Made by a program: the position numbers and the translations under genes
The notes under the pieces: model-generated
What the model saw: only the letters and a program-made list of their open reading frames with translations
Told to the model about the DNA's origin: nothing
Database searches by the model: none
Shown: positions 8,135 through 14,886 of the stretch, piece after piece
Numbering within the stretch: the stretch's first letter is position 1
Layout of the letters: each line of letters opens with the position of its first letter
Assembly: GCA_023426265.1 (NCBI GenBank)
Contig: JAFABA010000170.1
Location: 1-19,632 of the forward strand
Length of the DNA: 19,632 nucleotides
Source of the DNA: Bacillota bacterium
GTDB lineage: Bacteria; Bacillota; Clostridia; Christensenellales; CAG-138
Reading direction: 5' to 3'

Positions 8135-8163
8135 ATTATAGTACATATTAAAATAGACTACAA
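8135..8163 (-). promoter_or_regulatory. Promoter for the two-gene c-di-GMP operon
   Basis: On the minus strand, TTGTAG (8163-8158) and a perfect TATAAT (8140-8135) are separated by 17 nt. This puts the start near 8128 with a leader of about 80 nt. I looked in the leader for a c-di-GMP riboswitch core and did not recognise one. Confidence 0.6.
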
Positions 8164-8268
8164 TGCTATATTCGGCACTTTTCGGCCCGATAACCCCCGC
8201 ATTTTACCCCTTTGATACCCGCCTTTTACACAAACTTGCAAGGTTTTGCCCTGAGGACCGTTTGAATA

Positions 8269-8288
8269 TGCTATAATCGCTATAATCG
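8269..8288 (+). promoter_or_regulatory. Extended -10 promoter with a duplicated TATAAT for the symporter gene
   Basis: TGCTATAAT (8269-8277) is a perfect extended -10. The nine bases CTATAATCG occur twice in direct tandem (8271-8288), giving a second TATAAT at 8281-8286. No good -35 lies at standard spacing from either copy (TTGCCC at 8246-8251 is 20 nt from the first). The leader would be about 45 nt. Confidence 0.5.
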
Positions 8289-8331
8289 CACTTATTCTAA
8301 CAGGCAAAAGACGAATGCCGGGGAGGATTTT

Positions 8332-9768
8332 ATGACAAGTGGCATGAATTTCTGGGACAGCAGCATATGGGAGTTGATGGTGGAGCTCGCCATACTCATG
8401 GCGGGTATGCTGTTTGCCAACATGCTGCGCCGTACATTCCGGGTATTGCGGCAGTCGCTTATTCCAAGCTCGGTCATCGGCGGATTTTTGATTTTGATTG
8501 CAAGCTCCATCTATGAAAGCATCACCGGTTCGCCCATGTTCCATAAACTCACCATGGAGACGCTCACCTACCATGGCCTGGGGCTTGGATTTATCGCGCT
8601 CGCGCTCAAGACTTCCGAAAAACAATCGGACAAAGGCTCCCGGACGGACATATTCAATACCGGTCTGACCGTCGTTTCCTCCTATCTGCTGCAGGGGCTT
8701 GTCGGTCTTGCGATAACGCTCGGGCTTTCCTACGTGCTGGGCAACTGGCCCGCTTCCGGCCTGCTGCTGCCCATGGGATATGGCCAGGGCCCCGGACAAG
8801 CTTACAACTGGGGCAACATTTACTCCACCGCCACGGATTACCCCGCATTTGCGGGCGGCGCGAGCTTCGGCCTTACGGTGGCGGCGATGGGCTTCATCTC
8901 CTCCGGCATCGGCGGCGTGATATACCTTAACAATATGAAGCGCAAAGGCCGCATCAAAAAGCAGATTGATAACGCGGACGAGGTGGAGGATCTTTCCGCC
9001 GAAATGATCACAAAAAAAGGTGAGATTCCCCTGACGGAATCACTGGATAAGCTGACGGTACAGTTCGGCTTTGTGTTCTTAACTTATATTGCGGCCTACA
9101 TTCTGATGCGGGGGGCCTCCTTTGGCCTCGACGCCTTGGGCGGGTTCTTTTCCGGTACCGTAAAGCCGCTTATCTGGGGCTTTAACTTCCTCATAGGTTC
9201 CTTCCTTGCCATTGCGTTCAAAAACATACTCAAAGGATTGAAAAAGGTGAACATCGTCCACCGCGAATACCTCAACAATTTCATGCTCAACCGCATCGCG
9301 GGCGTGATGTTCGATTTGATGGTGGTGGCCTCGATCTCCGCCATCGATCTCTCCGCGTTCTCCCGTAAGGAGTTCATCATCCCGCTGACCGTCATCTGCG
9401 TGGTAGGCGCATTCATCACCTACTGGCAATGCGATTATACCTGCAAAAAACTCTTCCCCACATATTCCGATGAATCGTTCCTGGCGCTTTACGGCATGCT
9501 CACCGGTACCGCGAGCACCGGCGTTATTCTTCTGCGCGAGATCGACCCGCTGTTTGAGACGCCCGCTTCGAGCAACCTCATTTACCAGCAGACCTGGGCG
9601 ATCGTATTCGGCTTCCCCATGCTGATGCTGATGGGGATTGCGCCTATGAGCAACGGTTGGTCCTGGTTTACGGTGGGCGCGCTCCTTGTGCTTTCCATAT
9701 TCATCAACGTCCTGCTCTTCCGCAGGAGCATATTCGGGCGCAATAGAATTCGGAGTGGGGCGAAGTAA
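8332..9768 (+). CDS. Sodium/glutamate symporter family (GltS/ESS-like) transporter
   Basis: This 478-residue polytopic membrane protein has at least ten hydrophobic segments in two halves separated by a charged cytoplasmic loop (about 205-250, KRKGRIKK followed by an acidic stretch). It resembles the glutamate:Na+ symporter family (TC 2.A.27): a re-entrant-loop-like SLIPSSVIGGF (42-52) and a glycine-rich GYGQGPGQ (149-156) lie where GltS has its GHG loop. It is longer than E. coli GltS (about 400), and the glycine-rich loop differs, so the substrate may not be glutamate. The ATG follows GGGAGGA at 5 nt. It is followed at 31 nt by the unrecognised membrane gene, so they are probably co-transcribed. 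Confidence 0.82.
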   Translation: MTSGMNFWDSSIWELMVELAILMAGMLFANMLRRTFRVLRQSLIPSSVIGGFLILIASSIYESITGSPMFHKLTMETLTYHGLGLGFIALALKTSEKQSDKGSRTDIFNTGLTVVSSYLLQGLVGLAITLGLSYVLGNWPASGLLLPMGYGQGPGQAYNWGNIYSTATDYPAFAGGASFGLTVAAMGFISSGIGGVIYLNNMKRKGRIKKQIDNADEVEDLSAEMITKKGEIPLTESLDKLTVQFGFVFLTYIAAYILMRGASFGLDALGGFFSGTVKPLIWGFNFLIGSFLAIAFKNILKGLKKVNIVHREYLNNFMLNRIAGVMFDLMVVASISAIDLSAFSRKEFIIPLTVICVVGAFITYWQCDYTCKKLFPTYSDESFLALYGMLTGTASTGVILLREIDPLFETPASSNLIYQQTWAIVFGFPMLMLMGIAPMSNGWSWFTVGALLVLSIFINVLLFRRSIFGRNRIRSGAK

Positions 9769-9799
9769 GACCGTACTCTTTTGCAGGGAGGAATGAGAG

Positions 9800-10576
9800 A
9801 TGCCCGCGTGGATTTGGGTATGTCTGGCGTTAGCCGCGATTCTTCTTCTGACAATTCCATTCGTAAAAAAATACCGCATCCGGACCGTACGCTTGCTTGG
9901 ATGCAGCATACTGGGTTTATGGTTCTGTGCTTTTGCGTTGACCATATTGCTTGGAGAGTTTATCCTGCCCGCCCCGCAGTATTATATCAACTCCCGAGAC
10001 TCGAGGTATGGCGGCAACCTCAACGAAATCCTTGAGCGGGAAGCGCGGAATTCAGGTATCGCTTATGAAGAGGGAAGCTTTCGTATTCTGGAAAGCGGCA
10101 GCATGCACCTGAATCACCTGTTTCTCTGTTCTTACCGGGTGGCCGGCCGTGATGAGCTGCGCATATTTCGCTTTGAGAAAAACATATTCGGCAATATGAA
10201 GCCGGCGGAATCCTTTGCCGAGACCATTCCCCAGGACGGCAACCCGGACCACTTCTATCGTGATATAGTAGAAGACGGTTTCTTTGGTACGTATCTTGTT
10301 ACAGCAGGCTATGCGCCGGAAGGTACCGTCTGGAATGGCTCTATCGTCAACGGTTTTCGTATTGATGCGATTCATTTGCAAGGGTATTTCCTTGTAGTGG
10401 AACTTGCAAACGAGAAATGGAAATTGGATGTGCTTCAGTTTGCCATTCTTTTTCTCATTGCGTTGATTCCCCGCATTTTTAATAAAAAGTATGAGCCGGA
10501 GAAATTCTATACCGGGTGGAAAAAGGGCGAGAAGCTCCTTCAAATTCAATACGAAGATAAAGAGAATAATACATAG
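9800..10576 (+). CDS. Unrecognised membrane protein with a large extracytoplasmic domain
   Basis: This 258-residue protein is one I do not recognise. It has two N-terminal hydrophobic helices (about 4-21 and 32-57), a polar domain of about 150 residues (58-207), a third helix (about 209-227), and a basic then acidic tail. With a short inner loop rich in K and R (23-31), the polar domain would lie outside the membrane. No enzyme motif is evident. GGGAGGA lies 9 nt before the ATG. It sits 31 nt after the symporter and 47 nt before the desulfurase-like gene, all on one strand. A partner role with the symporter is possible but unproven. Confidence 0.75.
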   Translation: MPAWIWVCLALAAILLLTIPFVKKYRIRTVRLLGCSILGLWFCAFALTILLGEFILPAPQYYINSRDSRYGGNLNEILEREARNSGIAYEEGSFRILESGSMHLNHLFLCSYRVAGRDELRIFRFEKNIFGNMKPAESFAETIPQDGNPDHFYRDIVEDGFFGTYLVTAGYAPEGTVWNGSIVNGFRIDAIHLQGYFLVVELANEKWKLDVLQFAILFLIALIPRIFNKKYEPEKFYTGWKKGEKLLQIQYEDKENNT

Positions 10577-10577
10577 A

Positions 10578-10609
10578 CAGGTAGACACGCTTTCATACGG
10601 GCCTACCTG
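10578..10609 (+). promoter_or_regulatory. Inverted repeat just upstream of the desulfurase-like gene
   Basis: CAGGTAG (10578-10584) and CTACCTG (10603-10609) are perfect 7-bp arms with an 18-nt spacer. They end five bases before the AAGGGAA ribosome site of the next gene. There is no T-run, so it is a poor terminator. It could be an operator or an mRNA hairpin controlling translation. Confidence 0.3.
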
Positions 10610-10623
10610 CCAAGGGAATAGAT

Positions 10624-11778
10624 ATGCACCGGATTTATCTGGACAACGCCGCGACCTCCTTCCCCAAGCCGGAAGGCGTCGGCGCGCGGATGACCTATTA
10701 TCTTAATGAAGTAGGCGCAAGCGTCAACCGCTCCGCATACACGGAAGCGGCGGACGCCGGATTTGTTGCGCTCGCGCTTCGCCAACGACTATGCAGGCTC
10801 CTTGGTCACAGTGACCCCACGCACTGCATCCTCACTTCCGGCGCTACCGCTGCACTCAATATGGCGCTCAAAGGATATTTGAAACCGGGGGACCACTGCA
10901 TCGTAAGCTCGCTTGAGCACAACGCCACGATGCGCCCGCTTGTGCAGCTCGAAAAAGCGGGTGTGCGCTTTGACCGCGTTCCCTGCGGCGCCGACGGGCG
11001 CATGGATATTGAGGCGTTTGAAAAACTGTTCCGTCCTGAAACCCACCTTGCCGCGATCACCCACGCGTCCAACGTATGCGGTACTTTAAACCCCGTGGAG
11101 GAAGTCTGCCGCATTGCGGCTGCGCGCGGCGTACCCGTACTGCTGGACGGCGCGCAGACCGCCGGGCATTATCCCGTTCACTTTGAACAGCTTGGTTTAT
11201 CCGCCCTTGCCGTGCCCGCCCATAAGGGACTTCTGGGGCCTTCCGGCATCGGCGCTCTGCTTCTTTCCCCCGCTTTTGCAAGTGAGCTGACGCCGCTTGT
11301 TACGGGCGGCACGGGCAGCTTTTCGGACAGCGAGGAACTGCCGCCCATATTGCCCGACCGTTTGGAGAGCGGCACGCCCAACATTCCCGGCATCTATGGA
11401 TGGGAGGCGGCGCTCTCTTTTATAGAAGAAAAGGGCATACAGACGCTTCGTGAGCAGGAAAGCGCGCTTACCGTGCGCTTTTTGCGCGGCGTAAAGTCGC
11501 TTACCGGCGTGCGCATCGTGGGACCGCTTTCTTTGGAGGAGCGCGTGGGCGTCGTATCTCTGGATTTTATCGGGCGGGATAACGCGGAAATCGCGTTCGC
11601 ACTGGAGCAGGAATACGGCATCCTCACCCGCTGCGGGCTTCATTGCGCACCAAATGCGCACAAGGCGCTTGGCACGTTTCCGCAGGGGACGGTGCGGTTT
11701 TCGTTCGGGTGGGCGACGACGAAGGAAGAGATTGATGCTGCAATAAAAGCAGTGAAGGAACTGGCGGTAGAAAAATAA
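10624..11778 (+). CDS. Cysteine desulfurase family protein, EF2568 type (SDMH-associated)
   Basis: This 384-residue class V PLP enzyme resembles NifS/SufS. It would take sulfur or selenium from cysteine or selenocysteine. Visible features are IYLDNAATSFPKPE at the N-terminus, the PLP-contacting H99 in LEHN, D175 in LLDGAQTAG, the Schiff-base lysine K201 in PAHKG, and a C-terminal TRCGLHCAP in which C341 matches the catalytic Cys of SufS (RxGHHCAQP), with a second Cys at 337. This sequence style matches the subfamily known from E. faecalis EF2568, encoded beside selD in SDMH clusters. Here it converges on selD rather than lying in its operon. It is probably the selenium or sulfur donor for the hydroxylase locus. 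The ATG has AAGGGAA upstream. Confidence 0.87.
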   Translation: MHRIYLDNAATSFPKPEGVGARMTYYLNEVGASVNRSAYTEAADAGFVALALRQRLCRLLGHSDPTHCILTSGATAALNMALKGYLKPGDHCIVSSLEHNATMRPLVQLEKAGVRFDRVPCGADGRMDIEAFEKLFRPETHLAAITHASNVCGTLNPVEEVCRIAAARGVPVLLDGAQTAGHYPVHFEQLGLSALAVPAHKGLLGPSGIGALLLSPAFASELTPLVTGGTGSFSDSEELPPILPDRLESGTPNIPGIYGWEAALSFIEEKGIQTLREQESALTVRFLRGVKSLTGVRIVGPLSLEERVGVVSLDFIGRDNAEIAFALEQEYGILTRCGLHCAPNAHKALGTFPQGTVRFSFGWATTKEEIDAAIKAVKELAVEK

Positions 11779-11781
11779 AAC

Positions 11782-11810
11782 GGTACTTTTCTTTTTAGAA
11801 GAAAAGTACC
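11782..11810 (-). terminator. Terminator hairpin between the convergent desulfurase-like gene and selD
   Basis: The arms GGTACTTTTCTT (11782-11793) and AAGAAAAGTACC (11799-11810) form a 12-bp stem with a 5-nt loop. Read on the minus strand it is followed by GTTTTATTTTT, a good U-tract for the selD operon. On the plus strand A-rich sequence follows, so it would serve the other gene less well. A second AT-rich hairpin (11851-11882) and the palindrome AAAGCGTACGCTTT (11832-11845) lie in the same gap. Confidence 0.65.
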
Positions 11811-11891
11811 AAAAGAAAATCAAATTATAAAAAAGCGTACGCTTTCTTTTGCTTCTTTTTCTTTCTTGGGAAAAAAAGAAGCGTCCCCTTG

Positions 11892-12926
11892 TCACTTCAA
11901 ATAAATACGCTTCTCTCTTGCAACCATCACCACGCCAATCCGCTGTGCGGCGGGAACGGCTGCTTTCAACTCATTAAACAGCACGTCCGCGTCCTCCGGA
12001 TGCACCGCCATTAAAAGCCCACCCGCCGTCTGCGGGTCGTACAATACATCCTGTACGGCGACCGGCACGTCCCCTGCCTCCACAGCAGATTCGGCAAACG
12101 CGCGGTTGCGGTACATGCCGCCGGGGAGTATGCCTTGCTTCGCGAACTCCAGCGCCTCCGGTATGATGCTGATCTCTTTTGTGTTTAGCTCTACACTCAC
12201 ATCCGAACCCTGTGCCATTTCATACAAATGCCCCAGCATGCCGAAGCCCGTGACATCTGTGCAGGCGTGGACGCGGTATTGTACCATCGCGTCCCGCGCG
12301 GCCTTGTTGAGCGTGGTCATAAGCTTCCGCGCAAGCGCCTTGCCTTCCTCACTCGCAAGCTCCGCCTTGGCGGCGGTGGTGAGAATGCCGATGCCGAGGG
12401 GCTTTGTAAACAGCAGCACGTCGCCCGGCTGCGCGCCGCTGTTGGTGAGTATTTTATCCGGGTGAATAAAGCCGGTCACGGCCAGGCCGTACTTGGGCTC
12501 TTCGTCCAGTATGCTGTGGCCGCCCGTGATGATGGCCCCGGCCTCGTAGGCTTTGTCGTACCCGCCGCGCAGCAGCTGGTGCACAGCGCCCTTGAGCATA
12601 TCCTCCGGGATGCAGAGGATGTTCAGCGCAAGCTTCGGCTCCGCGCCCATGGCGTAAATATCCGAAAGCGCGTTTGTCGCGGCGATCTGCCCGAAGAGGT
12701 ACGGGTCATCCTCTATGGGCGGGAAAAAGTCTACCGTCTGCACGATGGCGAGCGTGTCGCTTACCTTGTAGACGGAAGCGTCGTCGCTTTTGTCAAACCC
12801 CACGATGAGGTTGGGGTCGTGATGCACCTGAATGCCTTCGAGCAGCTGAGAAAGCACGCCCGCCCCCACTTTTGCGCCGCAGCCCGCGCATTTGGCGAGC
12901 TTGGTAAGCTTGATATCCTGTTCCAA
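11892..12926 (-). CDS. selD: Selenophosphate synthase (selenide, water dikinase)
   Basis: This 344-residue SelD makes selenophosphate from selenide and ATP, giving AMP and phosphate. The catalytic site AGCGAK aligns with E. coli AGCGCK, giving catalytic Cys16 (Cys, not selenocysteine) and K19; the second E. coli Cys (C19) is Ala here. Metal and ATP-binding aspartates fall in KSDDASVY (48-49), TVDFF (66) and SDIYAMG (89), with GGHS and TDVTGFG later. The start is TTG at 12926, because no in-frame ATG precedes the catalytic motif and GGGGGAA lies 6 nt upstream. The start is 12 nt after the yqeB stop, so it is the last gene of yqeC-yqeB-selD. The context suggests it supplies selenium for the hydroxylase, whether or not the cell also makes selenocysteine. 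Confidence 0.96.
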   Translation of the reverse strand: MEQDIKLTKLAKCAGCGAKVGAGVLSQLLEGIQVHHDPNLIVGFDKSDDASVYKVSDTLAIVQTVDFFPPIEDDPYLFGQIAATNALSDIYAMGAEPKLALNILCIPEDMLKGAVHQLLRGGYDKAYEAGAIITGGHSILDEEPKYGLAVTGFIHPDKILTNSGAQPGDVLLFTKPLGIGILTTAAKAELASEEGKALARKLMTTLNKAARDAMVQYRVHACTDVTGFGMLGHLYEMAQGSDVSVELNTKEISIIPEALEFAKQGILPGGMYRNRAFAESAVEAGDVPVAVQDVLYDPQTAGGLLMAVHPEDADVLFNELKAAVPAAQRIGVVMVAREKRIYLK

Positions 12927-12938
12927 TATCTTTTCCCC

Positions 12939-13742
12939 CTATCGTAGCCCAATCGATTGTAATGGCGTCAGATGCAATATGGCCTCCAGCACGCCGCCGC
13001 CTATGGCGAGCGCCTTGTCCGAGGCGGTGTAGCAATGCTCCACCCTGCACCGCGGGTCCACGTCCCCGCTTTTCATGCCCTTGTATACCGGCGTATTGTC
13101 CGGCAATATGCCGCGCAAAACCCCCGCAATCTGCGCTCTGACCGGACTCCCGTCCACATAGCCCGCGATATCGCCCGCCTGCACCGTTGCACCGATCCCG
13201 AGCACCTGTTTGAATACGCCGTCCGCCGGGGCACGGACGATGCGCTCGAGCATATAGCCGCCGATGTTGCCCGGTATTCCGGTATCGGGCAGTGCGGAGC
13301 CTTCGAGTATGACGCGGCCCAGCGTATGCCCCCGCTGCGTTTCTATGACGGCGTGGCAATCCACACCTGCCGTAAAGCCCGGGCCGACGCCGATCACAAC
13401 CGGCGCGTCGCTGAGCAAGGTGCCGAGATTCTTCTTGGCGAGTATGGCGTCCACCACGGCATCCGGCCTCAGTTCCCGGATGCAGCCCGCTTCCGGGTCG
13501 ATCAATACGGGGATGCGCCCGCTTTGCAGAACGGCTATGGCGCCTTTGGAGCTCTGCGTAAGCTCCGCCATAACCCCCTCCACGATAGCCTGTCCCTCCG
13601 TTACGGCCTGCGAAAAGCTGACGGTTCTCCTTATGGCGGTGGGGCGGGCAATTTCCGTCATTACAACGTCAAATCTTGCGCGCCAAAGTCTTAGCGCAAT
13701 GCCCGAGGCGATATCCCCCGCGCCTTTTATGACAACAAGCAT
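12939..13742 (-). CDS. yqeB: Selenium-dependent molybdenum hydroxylase maturation protein, YqeB/EF2563 family
   Basis: This is a 267-residue protein of the YqeB family, which co-occurs with orphan SelD and molybdenum hydroxylases. It starts MLVVIKGAGDIASG, a nucleotide-binding-like GxGDxxSG turn typical of the family. Its biochemical step is not established; it is thought to help selenium insertion or hydroxylase maturation, as XdhC/CoxI relatives do for sulfur. I chose the ATG at 13742, which has AAGGAGA at 4 nt. A longer in-frame start at 13820 would add 26 low-complexity residues overlapping yqeC. From 13742 the gene overlaps the yqeC end by 16 nt, indicating tight coupling. The length suits the Firmicute form; the E. 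coli protein of that name is longer. Confidence 0.88.
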   Translation of the reverse strand: MLVVIKGAGDIASGIALRLWRARFDVVMTEIARPTAIRRTVSFSQAVTEGQAIVEGVMAELTQSSKGAIAVLQSGRIPVLIDPEAGCIRELRPDAVVDAILAKKNLGTLLSDAPVVIGVGPGFTAGVDCHAVIETQRGHTLGRVILEGSALPDTGIPGNIGGYMLERIVRAPADGVFKQVLGIGATVQAGDIAGYVDGSPVRAQIAGVLRGILPDNTPVYKGMKSGDVDPRCRVEHCYTASDKALAIGGGVLEAILHLTPLQSIGLR

Positions 13743-14401
13743 GGTTCTCCTTCTGAATGCAACGCGCCCGCCACCACCGGACAGGCCAAATGTTTGCTTA
13801 GCTCCCTGGCCTGCTCCCACTGGAGGGACGTTTCAACCTTGTTAATGTATACAATGTCGTGCAGCGCCTCAAACCGCGCCACGTTTGCGGCGTCGAGCGG
13901 GGTAACGGCGTGGTAGAGCCCGACGTTCAGCAGGTTTGCGTACAGCTCCGGCCGGTGCGCCGCAGCGACGACTGTCTGGCCTATGCCGTCTATTCCAATG
14001 ACCAGTATGGTCTTGTTCGCTTCTTTTGGGATTACCGGCTCGTTCACGGCGTGAGCCTTTAACGGCAGGCCTTTTGAGCCGTCCGCCTCGCACAGCACAA
14101 AATCCGCCTGGCGGGCGAGCATGGGGATCATGTGTAATGGCAACGTCAGCTTGCCCTCCGGCGTCTTTTCCCCTACGCACAGCAGGCTATGTACCTGCAT
14201 CGCGTAGGCGATTTCTTCTTCCGTGGGGGAGATCAGCGTCTTGATGCCGCCGGGCGGGTACATTTTCGCGGTGGCACAGAGTATCACGCTTCCGCTGCCT
14301 AAGAGTTCCGATCCAAGGCGCAACAAAAGGGAGGTCTTTCCCCCGCCGCCTATGATGGCCGTGACCCCGCGCGTAATGCCCAGCGTCTGCGCAAACCGCA
14401 T
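13727..14401 (-). CDS. yqeC: Putative SDMH accessory ATP/GTP-binding protein YqeC
   Basis: This 224-residue protein has an N-terminal P-loop, IIGGGGKTS (16-24), followed by a strand with a CATAKMYPP motif (42-50). This is typical of YqeC, the putative selenium-dependent hydroxylase accessory protein found with selD, yqeB and mocA. Conserved CEADGSKGLPLKAH appears in the middle. The reaction is unknown; nucleotide hydrolysis is implied by the P-loop. The ATG is preceded by GGAGGAAAG at a good distance. It is the first gene of the maturation operon, divergent from the ModE-like gene, with a promoter that shares its -35 box with the opposite promoter. Confidence 0.9.
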   Translation of the reverse strand: MRFAQTLGITRGVTAIIGGGGKTSLLLRLGSELLGSGSVILCATAKMYPPGGIKTLISPTEEEIAYAMQVHSLLCVGEKTPEGKLTLPLHMIPMLARQADFVLCEADGSKGLPLKAHAVNEPVIPKEANKTILVIGIDGIGQTVVAAAHRPELYANLLNVGLYHAVTPLDAANVARFEALHDIVYINKVETSLQWEQARELSKHLACPVVAGALHSEGEPCLLS

Positions 14402-14414
14402 ATCTTTCCTCCAT

Positions 14415-14438
14415 CGTTATTCTGGTTTCAGGATAGCA
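14415..14438. promoter_or_regulatory. Degenerate ModE-like half-site pair over the yqeC -10
   Basis: CGTTAT (14415-14420), then 12 nt, then ATAGCA (14433-14438), against the ModE pattern CGnTAT-N12-ATAACG. The left half is perfect and the right half matches 4 of 6. It overlaps the yqeC -10, where binding would repress. The score is weak; the correct spacing and the neighbouring modE gene are the reasons to list it. Confidence 0.3.
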
Positions 14439-14459
14439 CCGGCAAATCCTGCTTGTCAA
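14430..14459 (-). promoter_or_regulatory. yqeC-yqeB-selD promoter
   Basis: On the minus strand, a perfect TTGACA (14459-14454) lies 18 nt from TATCCT (14435-14430). The start would be near 14423, about 22 nt before the ATG. The -35 occupies the same bases as the -35 of the opposite modE promoter. Confidence 0.6.
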
Positions 14460-14482
14460 CGGAAGGGCGGGTGGTTTACAAT
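14453..14482 (+). promoter_or_regulatory. modE promoter, predicting a leaderless transcript
   Basis: TTGTCA (14453-14458), an 18-nt spacer, then TACAAT (14477-14482), each 5/6 consensus. A start 7 nt after the -10 falls at 14489, the A of the modE ATG. Confidence 0.6.
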
Positions 14483-14488
14483 GCGGAT

Positions 14489-14842
14489 ATGAGCAACAAC
14501 AAACCGCTGCATCCCATCGTTACAATACGGCTCTATACGGAGGAAAAGTGCTTTGGCCCCGGGGTTGCGGAGCTTCTTTTCCGCGTACGAGAAATGCGCT
14601 CGCTGCGCTCAGCCGCCATGTCCATGAACATGGCCTATTCGAAGGCATGGAAGATCGTAAAGGCAAGTGAGGACGCGCTCGGCTTCAAGCTTTTATTAAG
14701 CACTACCGGCGGGCAGCACGGGGGCGGCGCGGTATTGACCGAGGAAGGAAGCGCGCTGCTTGACGCGTACAGGGAGTATGTTGCGGACGTGAAGGCCGTG
14801 GCCCAGAAGCTCTTTGACGAGCGGTTCGGGAAACAGGAATAA
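14489..14842 (+). CDS. ModE-like winged-helix regulator, DNA-binding domain only
   Basis: This 117-residue protein is homologous to the N-terminal domain of ModE, the molybdate-responsive regulator. RSLRSAAMSMNMAYSKAWK (about 37-55) is the helix-turn-helix, followed by the wing TTGGQHGGGAVLTEEG, nearly identical in pattern to E. coli ModE (TGGKGGGGAVLT). It ends shortly after, so the C-terminal molybdate-binding TOBE/Mop domains are missing. Such short forms are common and sit near molybdenum genes. I chose the ATG at 14489; TTG 14453 and GTG 14471 are in frame upstream, but they lie in the promoter and the ATG coincides with the predicted transcription start. It probably regulates the xdh, mocA and yqeC promoters. 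Confidence 0.88.
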   Translation: MSNNKPLHPIVTIRLYTEEKCFGPGVAELLFRVREMRSLRSAAMSMNMAYSKAWKIVKASEDALGFKLLLSTTGGQHGGGAVLTEEGSALLDAYREYVADVKAVAQKLFDERFGKQE

Positions 14843-14856
14843 TTGATTTGCAATGA

Positions 14857-14886
14857 GGGCGCGGCATCTGCCGCGCCCTTTTCGTT
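14857..14886 (+). terminator. Terminator of the ModE-like gene, possibly shared with the xdh operon
   Basis: GGGCGCGGC (14857-14865) and GCCGCGCCC (14870-14878) form a 9-bp all-GC stem with an ATCT loop, followed by TTTTCGTTT on the plus strand. It lies 14 nt after the modE stop and just past the end of the convergent YciI gene. On the minus strand the tail is TCATTGCAAAT, a poor U-tract, so it may work only partly for the xdh operon. Confidence 0.8.

Noticed and set aside
8048..8331. c-di-GMP riboswitch in the leader of the sensor operon or the symporter
   Set aside because: I looked for the conserved core and paired arms and did not find them on either strand.
9079..9945. 288-codon minus-strand ORF
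   Set aside because: It is antisense to the symporter gene, with charged low-complexity sequence and no recognisable domain.
12939..13820. Longer yqeB start at 13820
   Set aside because: The added residues do not fit the family and overlap yqeC; the inner ATG at 13742 has a strong ribosome site.
14453..14488. TTG or GTG starts for the ModE-like gene
   Set aside because: Both lie within the -35 to -10 region of the best promoter; the ATG at 14489 matches the predicted transcript start.
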